The notes under the pieces were generated by a model. It worked only from the letters and a program-made list of their open reading frames with translations, searched no databases and had not been told where the DNA came from. The position numbers and the translations under genes are program-made. From Coriaria nepalensis (lineage: Eukaryota; Streptophyta; Magnoliopsida; Cucurbitales; Coriariaceae), in NCBI GenBank assembly GCA_027186245.1, contig CP114498.1, positions 8,673,001 to 8,737,000 of the forward strand: DNA of 64,000 nucleotides, given 5' to 3'. Below, piece after piece: positions 1 through 10,999 of the stretch. The stretch's first letter is position 1, and every line of letters begins with the position of its first letter.

Positions 1-1162
1 AAACCAACTTTCAGTAAAGCCTCCATTACAGACTCACCTACCAGTTCATAGGTTTCAACATCAAGAAATTTCAGGAACTCCACAACATCCCCATTGCAGC
101 ACTTGATGAGCCACTCATCTTTCATAAGATTGAGACACTCCTTTGAAACAGTTGGGGAACGATCAGAAAGTCCTCTCTGGAGGATAATTGACCTCTGCTT
201 GATACTTAGGCTTTGAAGAGGAAATTTGTTAGCTAGAACAGTATATGCTGCTTTCCGGACCGATTCACTCACATCTAAGGTACAATCTATGATTACTTGA
301 GATGTTGTGGTTGAAGGGGGTAGTGAAAGCAGTAATGTCTTCCTAACCTCCACATTTTGCTCTAGAGGAAGCACCTCAAGAAATAAATCGAGGATGTCGA
401 AGTTCTCTGAATCACCTGCAAAGCGTGAAAGTGCCCTGATAGCATATGTACGGACTACAGGTACCTTATCTCCTACCCTGTGCTTCATGCATTCTATTAC
501 CTCATCCCAGAGTTCACTGCTTACTTCTGTATCATCTGCCAAACGCATGATAATCTACAAAAGAAAACCTTGTTCAACAAGAGTACAATTCAAGAAGACA
601 AGTAATGCAAAATCTTTAACCAGACAAACTCCAAAATTTTCAAAATTCGCTTTCTTTTTCCAATTTTCAAGCAACCAAACAAGGAATAAAACCTCTGAAA
701 ACTCACTGATTTCTAATTCTAAATCGTCATGAAAATCAGTAGAATTTTAGGTAATTTGACTGGAAAATAACTTACCTCAGAAACGATCTGGCATGAACGG
801 AGTCTGACGGTCCTGTTAGCTGCAGCAGTAGCAACTAAAAGAAACTTAATGAAATTTTCAAGGAACTCATCGCAGAAGGAAGCGAAATTGGGGTCTCGAT
901 TTGCGGCAAAGATCGAAACAAAGCGGACGACACGCTCAGCCGAGGTAGTTCTCCTCTGAAAAGCGAGAAGCGGAGTTAGGGTTTTTGAGAATGCAGCGAA
1001 GAAGGAGAGAATCGAACTGGATCGGGAGCGGAGGGAAGAGAGCTCCTTCAGCTTTCGATTGTGTGTGGCGTTTGATGCCCGAACTTCGTCTAGAATCCTC
1101 GCTATTTTCAGCAACAACACATCTTCTTCTCCCTTGCCCGCCATACCGTTCTCTTCTCCCAT
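1..1162 (-). CDS. CAP-G: Condensin complex subunit 3 (CAP-G), 5' part, partial at window edge
   Basis: Two exons are visible: exon 1 at 776-1162 and exon 2 from 554 to the left edge. They join in phase 0 over a GT-AG intron (donor reading CTGAG/GTAAG). The N-terminus carries the plant condensin CAP-G signature (SNATHNRKLKEL, AFSKTLTPL, RVVRFVSIFA), followed by helical HEAT/ARM-like repeats in exon 2. CAP-G is a non-SMC subunit of condensin I, which compacts and resolves mitotic chromosomes in the nucleus. The first in-frame ATG is at 1162; a second at 1144 begins MAGKGEED and could be the true start. The gene continues beyond base 1, so only about 310 residues are seen. TGGGCC/AGCCCA motifs lie about 110-140 bp upstream. 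Family assignment is from recognition of the N-terminal pattern. No stop codons or frameshifts are seen in the two exons. Confidence 0.85.
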
Positions 1163-1267
1163 ACACAGCGGAAAATGGATTTTCTTCTTCCCTATCTCAC
1201 TCTTTTCTTTTTGGGTATATTCACAACTTGTGGTTTTTGAATTCGAGCGCGAATTCTAATTGTTTAT

Positions 1268-1303
1268 TGGGCCGGATGTCTGGGCTAAGCCCATAACAGC
1301 CCA
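1268..1303 (-). promoter_or_regulatory. TGGGCC/AGCCCA (site II-type) cluster upstream of CAP-G
   Basis: Four motifs (TGGGCC, TGGGCT, AGCCCA, AGCCCA) fall within 36 bp. Such elements are known in promoters of plant cell-cycle and housekeeping genes bound by TCP factors. The regulatory role here is inferred from motif and position only. Confidence 0.45.
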
Positions 1304-2595
1304 TAACTTTCAACGCAGGTTACTCAATAATTCATTATTATAATTTATTTATTTATTTATTATTATTATTATTTATTTTTTACCAAAAATGTAATTATTA
1401 TATAAAATTTTAAAATATCTAATTTTTTTATTTATAAGTCAATTTAAAAAGAAAGATCGGCCTAATCTTCCACCTTTTCAGTTTTCATTTGTCTTCTCTC
1501 CGCCTCTCGTTTTGTGCTTTTGTTTTCAATACTGCTCCGCAAACTCCACTGGACATAAGAGTAGGATTCCACTACGTACCTGCCTACCTTTTGCATAATA
1601 AAATTGTCTTTTTAAAAAAAAATAAAAAATAAAAAATAAAAAATAAAAAATAAAATTGATGCTAATTTTAGCATATATATTGATTATCCCCACACGATTT
1701 ATTGGTATGACAAGGCTTTAAAATACTTCTTAAGATTTTAAGTATATTTTTATATCTTTATTATCGTAATTATATATAATTTAATTATATAATATATAAT
1801 ATGAATTATTTAAAATACTCTTCTTAAAGATTATGCTTTAGAGATAATTTTTGGGGATTAATCCTTTTTTATCTATCCTTGATTAATCTAAATTTCCATG
1901 CTCTTAGAAAATATAAATATATTTGGTTAAGGCATTAATTAGTCATCATCTTAACTTTAAATGAGACAGTATATATACTATGGTTTCAATGACAAGATTT
2001 TAATATATAGTTTTTTTTTTTTTTTTTTAGGTCGAATAATTTATAGTTTCAATGGTTGCGGTAATTCTATTCAAGTGTTCTTATTGATGGTGACATATAG
2101 CATATGTATTTATTATTTCAAGTAGAATATGTTCTTCTAGAATATTGCGGCCAACTTCGACCAAGTGCATGTTATAGTTTGAAGAAGTGGCTCAACTGGA
2201 TTTCTTGATCATCTTATCAAAATAAAATCCAAAATGCCTACGTACGTAGTCGATAGATACATAAGAAGGCCTACTAAAATGGGATCAGATGCCAAACCAT
2301 TGGCCTAGAGAGTAACAACAACATGATATAGCTAAGCTTTGATCACATCTTACCTCCGACACTATTATTGTTCTTATCTACTAATAGAGTAATAACAAGT
2401 GTCCATGAATCAAAGCTGGATGTTATTTGATTTGGCATGCATAGACAATGCCAAAGTGAACAATGCTCGAACTCCATCGTTTCATATGACCGACCGACCG
2501 TTTAGAAGTTTAAACTATTTAGAGACTACTGATTAGTTTTTGTTGATGCAGATTTTGCGCCTATATATACAGTGATTACAATTCTAATTAAGGAA
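1304..2595. other. Gene-free AT-rich intergenic stretch
   Basis: No coding similarity is seen. It contains an imperfect (AAAAAT)n run at about 1611-1653 and an 18-base T tract near 2011-2028. Two similar short segments near 1720 and 1812 (AAAATACTTCTTAAG-like) are a weak local duplication. Confidence 0.6.
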
Positions 2596-5213
2596 TTATA
2601 CAAATATGGTTGCAGGAATATTGCATAGCTTTAAATGTAAATTAGCAAGGCCGAATTTCATCATTCTTATCAATCTTCTTGCTAGAAATTTGGGACATTG
2701 AGTGTGAAGATTCTTCTTCCCTAATACGACCCCGCAAGATTGGGCTACCATCGGGTAGGCAAATATTGGTCCGCAAGTGCAGTGTTCGGGGCTGAGATAG
2801 AGGTTTGGTAAGTAAGTTGACCAATTGATCTTGCGTATGGACATGTTGAATTCAGAGCAACCATTTCCGAATTAGATCACGAACTGTTGAGAATATAATA
2901 TTGTATTTGAATCACACCTATGATGTACAGAGGATGCATATATATATATGCTAACAATACAGATCACATATATATATAACCAATGTGGGACACACTACAT
3001 ATATAATCTAACAGCCCCCCTCAAACTCAAGGTGGAGTACGAGAGACCAACTTGAGTTTGGACACAAGATCACGAAAGCGCCCTGGAGGATGTGACTTTG
3101 TGAAGATGTCCGCGAGCTGATCACGAGACGTGACAGAATGAAGCTGTAGTGAGCCCTGAAGAAGATGATGACAGATAAAATGACAATCAATCTCAATATG
3201 TTTGGTCCGTTCATGAAATACATCATTATGAGCAATCTGAATAGCACTCCTGTTGTCATAGTATACAGGAGTAGCAGAAGATACAGAGACACTCATATCT
3301 TGTAACAGCCATCGCAACCAAAGAAGCTCTGAGGTAGTGTCAGCTAGGGCACGATATTCTGCCTCGGTGCTAGAGCGGGCAACCACAGTTTGTTTCTTAC
3401 TTCGCCAAGAGATGAGAGAAGTGCCAAGTAGAAAACAATAACCAGTGGTAGAGCGACGATCTATCGGATCACCCGCCCAATCTGCATCAGTATAAGCATG
3501 CAGCTGAAGAGAAGACTGAGAGGAGAAGTAAAGCCCATGAAATAATGTTCCGTTCAGGTAGCGGAGAATGCGGAGGACAGCTGAGAAATGAGTGGAGCGA
3601 GGAGCAGCCATAAACTGACTCACCTGATGAACAGCATACGAGATATCAGGTCGAGTGACAGTGAGATAGACAAGACTGCCAACTAAATGCCGATATAAGG
3701 TAAAATCACAAAGAGGCTCGCCATCATCAGGAGTGAGACGGGTATTAAGCTCAGTCGGAGTGTCGACAATCTTGCTGTCTGTGAGATTGGCCCGGGAGAG
3801 CAGATCAGAGATTTACTTAGCCTGTGTCAAGTAATAACCATCAGAAGAATAAGAGATCTCAAGGCCAAGAAAATAGCTGAGAAGACCAAGATCTTTCATC
3901 TCAAAGTGATGACTGAGGAACTGTTTAAGTTCCTGAATACCGGTGATATCATCTCCAGTTATGATCATGTCATCAACATATAGTAGAAGAAGTATGGTAC
4001 CCCTGTCTGTCCGGCGAATAAATAAGGCTGAATCATATGAACTGAGGGAGTAGCCAAGGCTAGAGATAATAGCGCTAAACTTAGCAAACCATGCTCGAGG
4101 AGCCTGCTTAAGTCCATATAAAGCTCGACGGAGACGACAAACCTTATTTGTAGGATGAGATAATCCAGGAGGTGGCTGCATATAGACTTCTTCACTTAAA
4201 TCACCATTAAGAAAGACATTCTTAACATCCATCTGACAAAGGGACCAATGTCGAGAGGCTGCAACAGCCAGCAGAGCACGCACAGAGGAGAGGCGAGCAA
4301 CTGGAGCAAAAGTCTCCTCATAATCCACACCGTACTCCTGAGTAAAACCTCTGGCCACAAGTCGAGCCTTTTACCTGTCAATAGTGCCATCGAAACAAGT
4401 CTTGATTTTGTAAATCCACTTACACCCAACCACAGACTTTCCAGGAGGCAAGTCAACCAGATCCCATGTATCGTTCTTATATATATATATATACAGATCA
4501 CATATATATATATAACCAATGTGGGACACACTACATATATAATCTAACACGAACAAAGTATAGATCAATTATTATATGCTTCATGCAGGAATGATGTATA
4601 GGATTGAGGCTTAGGTGAGTCGCCCCCAAGTTGTCACATAATAGAGTGGGGGGTGCTGTAAGAGGGAATCCGAGTTCAGAAAAAAGTGAGAATAACCAAA
4701 ACGTTTCAGAGGCAGTTGCTGTCCAATGAGCCGTCATGGAACGATGCATGAATTGAGATAGCTTATTCACGACAAAAGAGATAATTGGTCGTGTGAGCGA
4801 GAGATATCGTAACGCTCCCATAACTCGACGGTATTCACAATCAACGAAGGCACTCCCATCATTAAGTGCCAATCGCTGGGTACTGGACATTGGGGTAGTG
4901 ACATCACGAGCTTCAGACATATTGGTGCGAGTGAGAACATCCCAGATATACTTATGTTTGGATAGAAAGAGACCGGAAGATGTCGGGATTGCTTTAATCC
5001 CAAGAAAGAAGTGTAAGGCACCCATGTCCTTCAAGGAGAACCTGAAACCAAGTTTGGCAATAATATCGAGCACAAACTCATCCAAGTTGCCAGTATTATT
5101 AAGTCATCGACATATACCAGAAAAAATGAGATAATAGAGCTAGAATTATAAATCAATAGTGATGTATCGGCACGAGAGTTTGAATAACCAAAATCAAGTA
5201 AGGAAGAGTGCAA
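2596..5213 (-). mobile_element. Old Ty1-copia pol remnant (RT C-terminus to RNase H), interrupted by a younger copia
   Basis: On the minus strand, 5213-4550 encodes the end of a copia reverse transcriptase (LVYVDDLII) and the early RNase H domain (RRVMGALRYLSLTRP, then LYFVR). The reading resumes on the far side of the inserted element at 2884-2642 (DLIRKW, then DQLVNLLTKPLS). The split falls inside the RNase H region at the CGAAC target site. Several in-frame stops and frame changes show it is dead. No LTR of this older element is recognisable. A pol-like trace (reading toward KPIYELKQ) continues to about 5250. Confidence 0.85.
2885..4549 (-). mobile_element. Young, internally deleted Ty1-copia element nested in the older copia
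   Basis: The element lies on the minus strand and is flanked by a perfect 5-bp target-site duplication, CGAAC, at 2880-2884 and 4550-4554. The 3' LTR (2885-3013, about 129 bp, TG...CA ends) is preceded by a polypurine tract at about 3014-3025. Next come RNase H (3030-3620; YTDADWAGDP, ARSSTEAEYRAL, HIEIDCHF) and reverse transcriptase (3813-4480; QMDVKNVFLNGDL, LYGLKQAPRAWF, LLYVDDMII). The 5' LTR is cut short (about 4480-4549) and fused through an AT dinucleotide tract directly to the RT coding region. Gag, protease and integrase are therefore missing. LTR segments are nearly identical apart from AT-repeat length, and only a few stops are present, so the insertion looks recent. It is non-autonomous. 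Confidence 0.92.
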
Positions 5214-5259
5214 TGCAGAATACCATGTACGCGTGCCTGTTTCAATTCATAAATGGGTT

Positions 5260-6896
5260 TCCTAAATTTGCACACATAGTCCTGTCAATGATGATCTTTA
5301 AAGACCAGCCCAATCTTGCATATTGGTAAGAAACTTTAGACTTAGTTTGAGGATAAGCTTTTTTTTCATCCTTCTTAAGTTACTTGTTCTATGGTTGGCA
5401 ATGCTTTTGATCTTTTGCGTCCGAAAAACCAGTTTTGGTAATGATGACAAAAAAATGGGGATTAGGGGATAAGAAACCGGTTTTTTTAGCATTATAACTG
5501 TTTGGTAATGATCCAATTTTTTCATATTATTTATAAAAGTGACCGTTAGGGATTTCTTCATCCTCTTCCTCTCCAAATTTCTCTTCAATTCGAAACATCT
5601 GCTTCATTCTCTTCCCCTCTGAATTTCCTTGCTCCGCTTCTTCTTCTCTCGCGATCTACATCCCTGAAGGAAAATCTCTGTGACAGCCCTTAAGATGAGT
5701 TAAGGCTCCAAACATTGAGACTTCTTCATCCGCTTCTTCTCGCACGTCTGAGGTATTGTTCGAGGTTGCAGACTATACCTTGATGCCCAAATATGGAGGA
5801 TTGAAAATTAAGAGATGGAAAGGAGGGCAGTGGCAATTTCCTTTCTTCAAAGATGGTGAAGATAGAGACTAGGGTTACCTGTTTGGATAGAAGGAAATGG
5901 AAATCTGCAAAGTGAGGAGAATCTGTAAAAAAAAAAAAAACGTTTATTACCTCAAATAATTAAGACATTAAAATTCTAAGTGATTCTCGAAGAATTAAAA
6001 TTATATATATTAATTTAATTAGTTTTAATTAAACAGATTAAAAATATATATAAAATAGTGTCTATAATTTAGAACATGAAATTAAAATAGGACTACATGT
6101 GTAAGATGTAGACCGAACATGGAACGTGATGCTAAAATTAGACATTGTAAATTTAGTCTAGTCATATACGAATTAAAGTAATAGATTGATAGTATCATAC
6201 CGATGTGATTAGTTCGCATAATTAACCATTAATTAACTATCATTATGATAAGTCAAATTTAAAAAAAAATAATAATAATAATAAATTAAACGATTTGTTG
6301 CCCTTTCGTTATAGCTTAGTAGCAGCTTTCAACACGACAACACCCCTGTGAGGGTCTCAAACATCACTTAGAAGATTGTAGAAATGAGAAAGACATTCCA
6401 AATTGGGCAATGAAATGTAATAGACCTACAAATGCATTGTCACATCGTCATAGTTGATGATATTGAATGTAGTGTTTTTATCGATGTTCAATCAATTGCT
6501 CTTGATTTGCATTTTAGTTGGTAGATCTAAGTAATACATGACAAGGAAATAAGATCTCGATGATTACATGTAAATTTAAGAATTAAACAACTTAACTCTC
6601 AATTTGTTATGATTACATATAAAATGAGAACGAAATTGTTAGTAAATTTAGAAAGGAGAATTGAAACATATAAGGATACGCTTTAAAAAAAAAAAAAATT
6701 CTTATATTTTGATTTTATTTATTAATTTAAATCATAATAATTATCTAATAATGAGTTTGTTATGATTATATATAATAAATAATTTTGTTTCGATAATAGA
6801 AAAAGTAATAGAAAAAGGAGTTAATTTTTTATTCGTAGGTAAAAGTGCTATTACAAGTCTACAACCAAACCCATAACTAGGTTTTGGTAAATTGGT

Positions 6897-6930
<34 letters not shown>

Positions 6931-7448
6931 ATAACTATGAGTAGGTAGGTTTTTTAGTTTTAGTTTTAGTTTTTCTGTTAAATTTTTTGTCCGAATCTAA
7001 TATAATCTCAGGCTTCCGTGTTGCAAGGGAAGTAGGGAGGTAGGTGAGTAAGGTTGAAAATATACCTATTAAAATGGTAATTGGATATCAATAATTTATA
7101 ATATAAAATCTTACTTATATAACAAACATCATAAACAGTTTGCCTTAGAAAAGGAGTTAGTTATAACTTATAATGTATGAACTGAGAAAAATTCAATATC
7201 AGTTTGACAAATTTTTTTAATATATAAATCAATCTATCTTATCTTATACACCGTATATTAATTTTACATTATGCTTGTTTGAGGAGTTATTGTACACTAG
7301 CCTTTGAAGCCGATATTCTACCCCACAAAAAGAATAGAAGAAAAAAAAAAAAAAACATATATCTTAAAATTTAAAATATGATTTCGAGCACTATATATAC
7401 TTGCAATACTCAAAATGAATTATATCTTAAAATCATATAAGATAAAAA
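5260..7448. other. Gene-free intergenic stretch
   Basis: No supportable gene is seen. The region is AT-rich and includes a 28-base A run at about 6901-6928. Segments near 5400-5530 carry GTTTGGTAATGATCC-type sequence that resembles MITE ends, without definable borders. Confidence 0.55.
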
Positions 7449-7711
7449 GGGGATTGAGATGCTAATCTTTCAATTTATTAAATGAGTTATATCATATTTA
7501 AAATAATTGAATATTAAATAAAGAGATTTGATAAGTTTTGATTGAATAACAAAAAATTATTTTATTATTATTTAATTAATTTTTATTTATTTATTTATAT
7601 AATTATCTCACCTCAATCAAAATTTCTAAATCTCTCTATTTAAAAATTAATAATTTTAAAAAATATAAAATAATTCATTTAATAAATTAAAATATTAGTC
7701 CCCAAATCCAG
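7449..7711. repeat. MITE with long terminal inverted repeats
   Basis: The left arm (from about 7450, GCTAAT...CAATTTATTAAATGA) and the reverse complement of the right arm (ending about 7710, ACTAAT...TAATTTATTAAATGA) match over roughly 90 bp with mismatches. The centre is AT-rich and non-coding. This is a fold-back or MITE-type structure about 260 bp long. It lies about 180 bp upstream of the GS1 TATA-like motif. The superfamily is unknown and no clear target duplication was identified. Confidence 0.65.
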
Positions 7712-7889
7712 ATAAAATGACTTCAGAAAATAATTTTTTTTTAATTAAAAAAAATTGGAATTTACCCTTTTTGCCAAAGTGGAGTTTACTTTATAACATA
7801 AAAAATAACATATATATATATATAATATAATATATTTTTAAAAAAAAAAGTGATAATTAACATTTTTTGTTATGAACAAAGGCTCTGCC

Positions 7890-7895
7890 TATAAA
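7890..7895 (+). promoter_or_regulatory. Probable TATA box of GS1
   Basis: TATAAA sits about 190 bp upstream of the GS1 ATG, followed by a pyrimidine- and purine-rich leader. That would give a 5' UTR of about 160 nt. The assignment rests on position and motif only. Confidence 0.5.
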
Positions 7896-8083
7896 GCAGG
7901 GCTCTCTCAGCTTACTTTACGTCTCTGTATTCAACAAACCCGGAGGCCGGAGCCACATAGAAAGCAGAGAAATCATTTAAGAAAAACAAAAAAAGAAGAA
8001 GAAAGAAAAGGCAACCTTTGAGGAGTCTTCTTCCATTGCTTCTTCCTGTCTGTGTTTTTTTTCTTTCTCTTGTTCGAGAAAAC

Positions 8084-10563
8084 ATGTCTCTACTCTCAGA
8101 TCTTGTCAACCTTAACCTCTCAGACTCTACTGAGAAGATCATCGCTGAGTACATATGGTCTGGTCTCCCCTTTCCCTTTTCCTCTTTGCTCTATAACAAC
8201 GTGTTCATGATGCCTATCGTGCTCTGTTCTTGCATGCGTTTTCATGTGCCTTTTTCGTTTTATGATTATTTTTACTGGGTTTTGCTCTGTTTTTGCTTTT
8301 AGTTAATTTCTGTAGTTTTCTGCTCTACAAATATTGATGTTTTCTTTCTTCCCTGTTTGTATTGTATTTTCCTCTTAGCTTGCTTTAAAGATTCATGGAA
8401 GTCAACTCTATTTATTCCTGATTTTTTGCATTTATTTCACTGAGAAATCCGAGATTCAGATTTTGATGGAGAAGCAAACATGTTAATTGACTTAGCTTTT
8501 TCTCAAGAGAATCTCAGTAATTGGTTTATGTTCCAGTTAGCCAATAAAGGTCCTTTTAATAATACTTTTTTCTGGGTGATTGGTTTGAGTATTGAATTCA
8601 TATTCCATATGCATATATATTTTAAAAATTGGGTTGTTCAGTTTTGTTTTCCCCATACATTGACTAAACAAGTTCAGTAGAACTAAACTATACATATTTT
8701 TCTACTTGTATTTTTCATAGATTCTCTGATTAATTAATTAATTAATTTTTTGCTTTGAATTTTGAACAGGATTGGTGGATCTGGTATGGACCTTAGAAGC
8801 AAAGCAAGGGTAAAAATAACTTCTTCAACTTGCTATAAAAAAAGGAAGAAGAAGAAGAAAAGTAATTCTGTTTATTTCCATTCTAAATGGCTTTTTTTTT
8901 TTTTTTTTGAAGACTCTTTCCGGACCAGTTGACAATCCAGCAAAGCTTCCGAAATGGAACTATGATGGTTCAAGCACAGGCCAAGCCCCTGGACAAGACA
9001 GTGAAGTGATCTTATAGTAAGCTTATTATTTTTCATTCACTTCTCAACTATCATTTAGTTTTTATTTTTAAGGTTAAGTTCTCTTTTTAATGGATTTATC
9101 CCCTTGCTAAAACAGCCCTCAAGCGATTTTCCGGGATCCTTTTAGGCAAGGCAACAACATTCTTGTATGCACAACCTTAAATCCTATCATGTCACTTCTT
9201 CAACCATTATAAATTATAACTCACTTTATAATAACTCAATTTTGATCTTTATAATGATTTGCTTAACCAGGTCATTTGTGATACTTATACTCCGGCAGGG
9301 GAACCAATCCCGACCAATAAGAGACATGATGCTGCAAAAATATTTAGCCATCCTGATGTTGTTGCTGAGGAGCCATGGTACGGTATTGAGCAAGAGTACA
9401 CATTGTTGCAGAAAGATGTCAAATGGCCAATTGGGTGGCCCCTAGGCGGTTTCCCCGGGCCCCAGGTAAGTATACCAAGCTTCCCTCAAAAACCTGAAAA
9501 GTTTTCAAGTACATGTTTCTATTTTTCATTCTGTTGAATTTGTAATCTTAACATGTCTTTTTTGTAATTTTGGTTGAATAGGGTCCATATTATTGTGGTA
9601 TTGGTGCTGATAAGGCTTTTGGCCGTGATGTTGTGGATGCTCATTACAAGGCTTGTCTATATTCCGGCGTGAATATTAGCGGAATTAACGGAGAAGTTAT
9701 GCCCGGTCAGGTAAATAGTCCAAATTTTATGTTTTGGACCTACTCTCCTTTCTTCACTGTGTACCATATTCTTATTAAGGTAGTATTAATGTTTTTTTTT
9801 TCCTTCAATATTAGTGGGAATTTCAAGTTGGTCCTTCTGTTGGGATCTCGGCCGGAGATGAATTGTGGATCGCTCGTTACATCTTGGAGGTGACTTACTT
9901 AAATATTTTTCAGTAGATTAAATGTGGGATATGATCCTTGTTCATTTATGTGGTAATATTTTTTACTTCTGAACAGAGGATTACAGAAATTGCTGGAGTT
10001 GTTCTTTCGTTCGATCCAAAACCAATTCTGGGTGACTGGAATGGAGCCGGTGCTCACACTAATTACAGGTAACATAGTTATATATAGATATATGCACATG
10101 AGTTAAGAGGGTGTTAATGCTAAAAAAAATAGTATAAGATATACCTCACGAATTGATTTAATTTCAGTACCAAGTCCATGAGAAATGAAGGAGGTTATGA
10201 GGTGATCAAGAAGGCAATTGAAAAACTCGGGCTAAGGCACAAAGAACACATTGCTGCATATGGAGAAGGAAACGAGCGTAGGCTCACTGGCCGTCATGAA
10301 ACTGCTGATATCAACACTTTCCTATGGGTAATTTTATTTATTTATTTTAATCTAGGAGAATATAAAATGAAAAGAGGTTTCTAAAATGCAAATTTTTTTT
10401 TCTTGTACAGGGTGTTGCAAACCGTGGAGCATCAATTCGGGTCGGTAGGGACACTGAGAAAGCTGGGAAAGGATATTTTGAGGACAGGAGGCCAGCTTCT
10501 AACATGGATCCTTATGTCGTCACTTCCATGATTGCTGAAACTACTCTTCTGTGGAAGCCATGA
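8084..10563 (+). CDS. GS1: Glutamine synthetase, cytosolic (GS1)
   Basis: Ten exons (8084-8157, 8770-8809, 8913-9016, 9116-9164, 9271-9465, 9582-9710, 9815-9889, 9977-10068, 10168-10327, 10411-10563) join in frame to exactly 356 codons plus stop, the usual plant GS1 length. There is no plastid transit peptide. The enzyme condenses glutamate and ammonia with ATP to glutamine in the cytosol. Catalytic landmarks are intact: YGIEQEY (metal-binding glutamates near 129-131), [20 protein letters not shown] (His249), [10 protein letters not shown] (ammonia/substrate loop) and the C-terminal TTLLWKP. All introns use GT-AG. One oddity is leucine at residue 240 in KPILGDWNG, where plant GS1 normally has proline. 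Neighbours are unrelated; a MITE lies upstream and a decayed Myb-like gene downstream. Confidence 0.97.
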
Positions 10564-10999
10564 AAATTGAGTCACAATTGGGGGAGGTGGTTTTAGTAGA
10601 GGGAGCTGATCCCGACATCTCATTCCTGCCATTACCGAACATTTAGAAGATTTAGCTTGTCTCTGTTAGTTTTTACTTCTCATTGTGATTGTTCTCCTAT
10701 CTTGATGGTGTTTGCCCTTCAATTTGAATAAGCAAAGGTGGATGTTGTTCTTCTTTTTTCCATGTTTGCTTCATGATAAATTCCTAAAAATGTTGAATAA
10801 TGGGTTTTGTATGTTTATTCTTATTATTAATAACATATTGAAAGGGTTCATGTCGGCTGTTCATGAAATTTGGTGTTTGAATTGTTTTCTTGATTCTGTC
10901 TCTTGCTTCAGTCTCCATTTATGCATTTTCGGATGGATAGGAAACTAAAAACTATACACTCTTCATTCAAGAAAACTTTGAATCGGACATCAGTTTGCT
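10564..10999. other. GS1 3' UTR and downstream spacer
   Basis: The 3' UTR of GS1 presumably ends within this stretch; AATAA-type signals occur near 10726 and 10796. No other gene is visible. Confidence 0.5.

Noticed and set aside
985..1296. Plus-strand frame of 103 codons
   Set aside because: Antisense to CAP-G exon 1 and its promoter, with no family resemblance.
8018..8302. Longer open frame that includes GS1 exon 1 with an upstream start
   Set aside because: The upstream start is TTG, not ATG, and the frame runs into intron 1. The first ATG at 8084 matches the GS1 N-terminus exactly.
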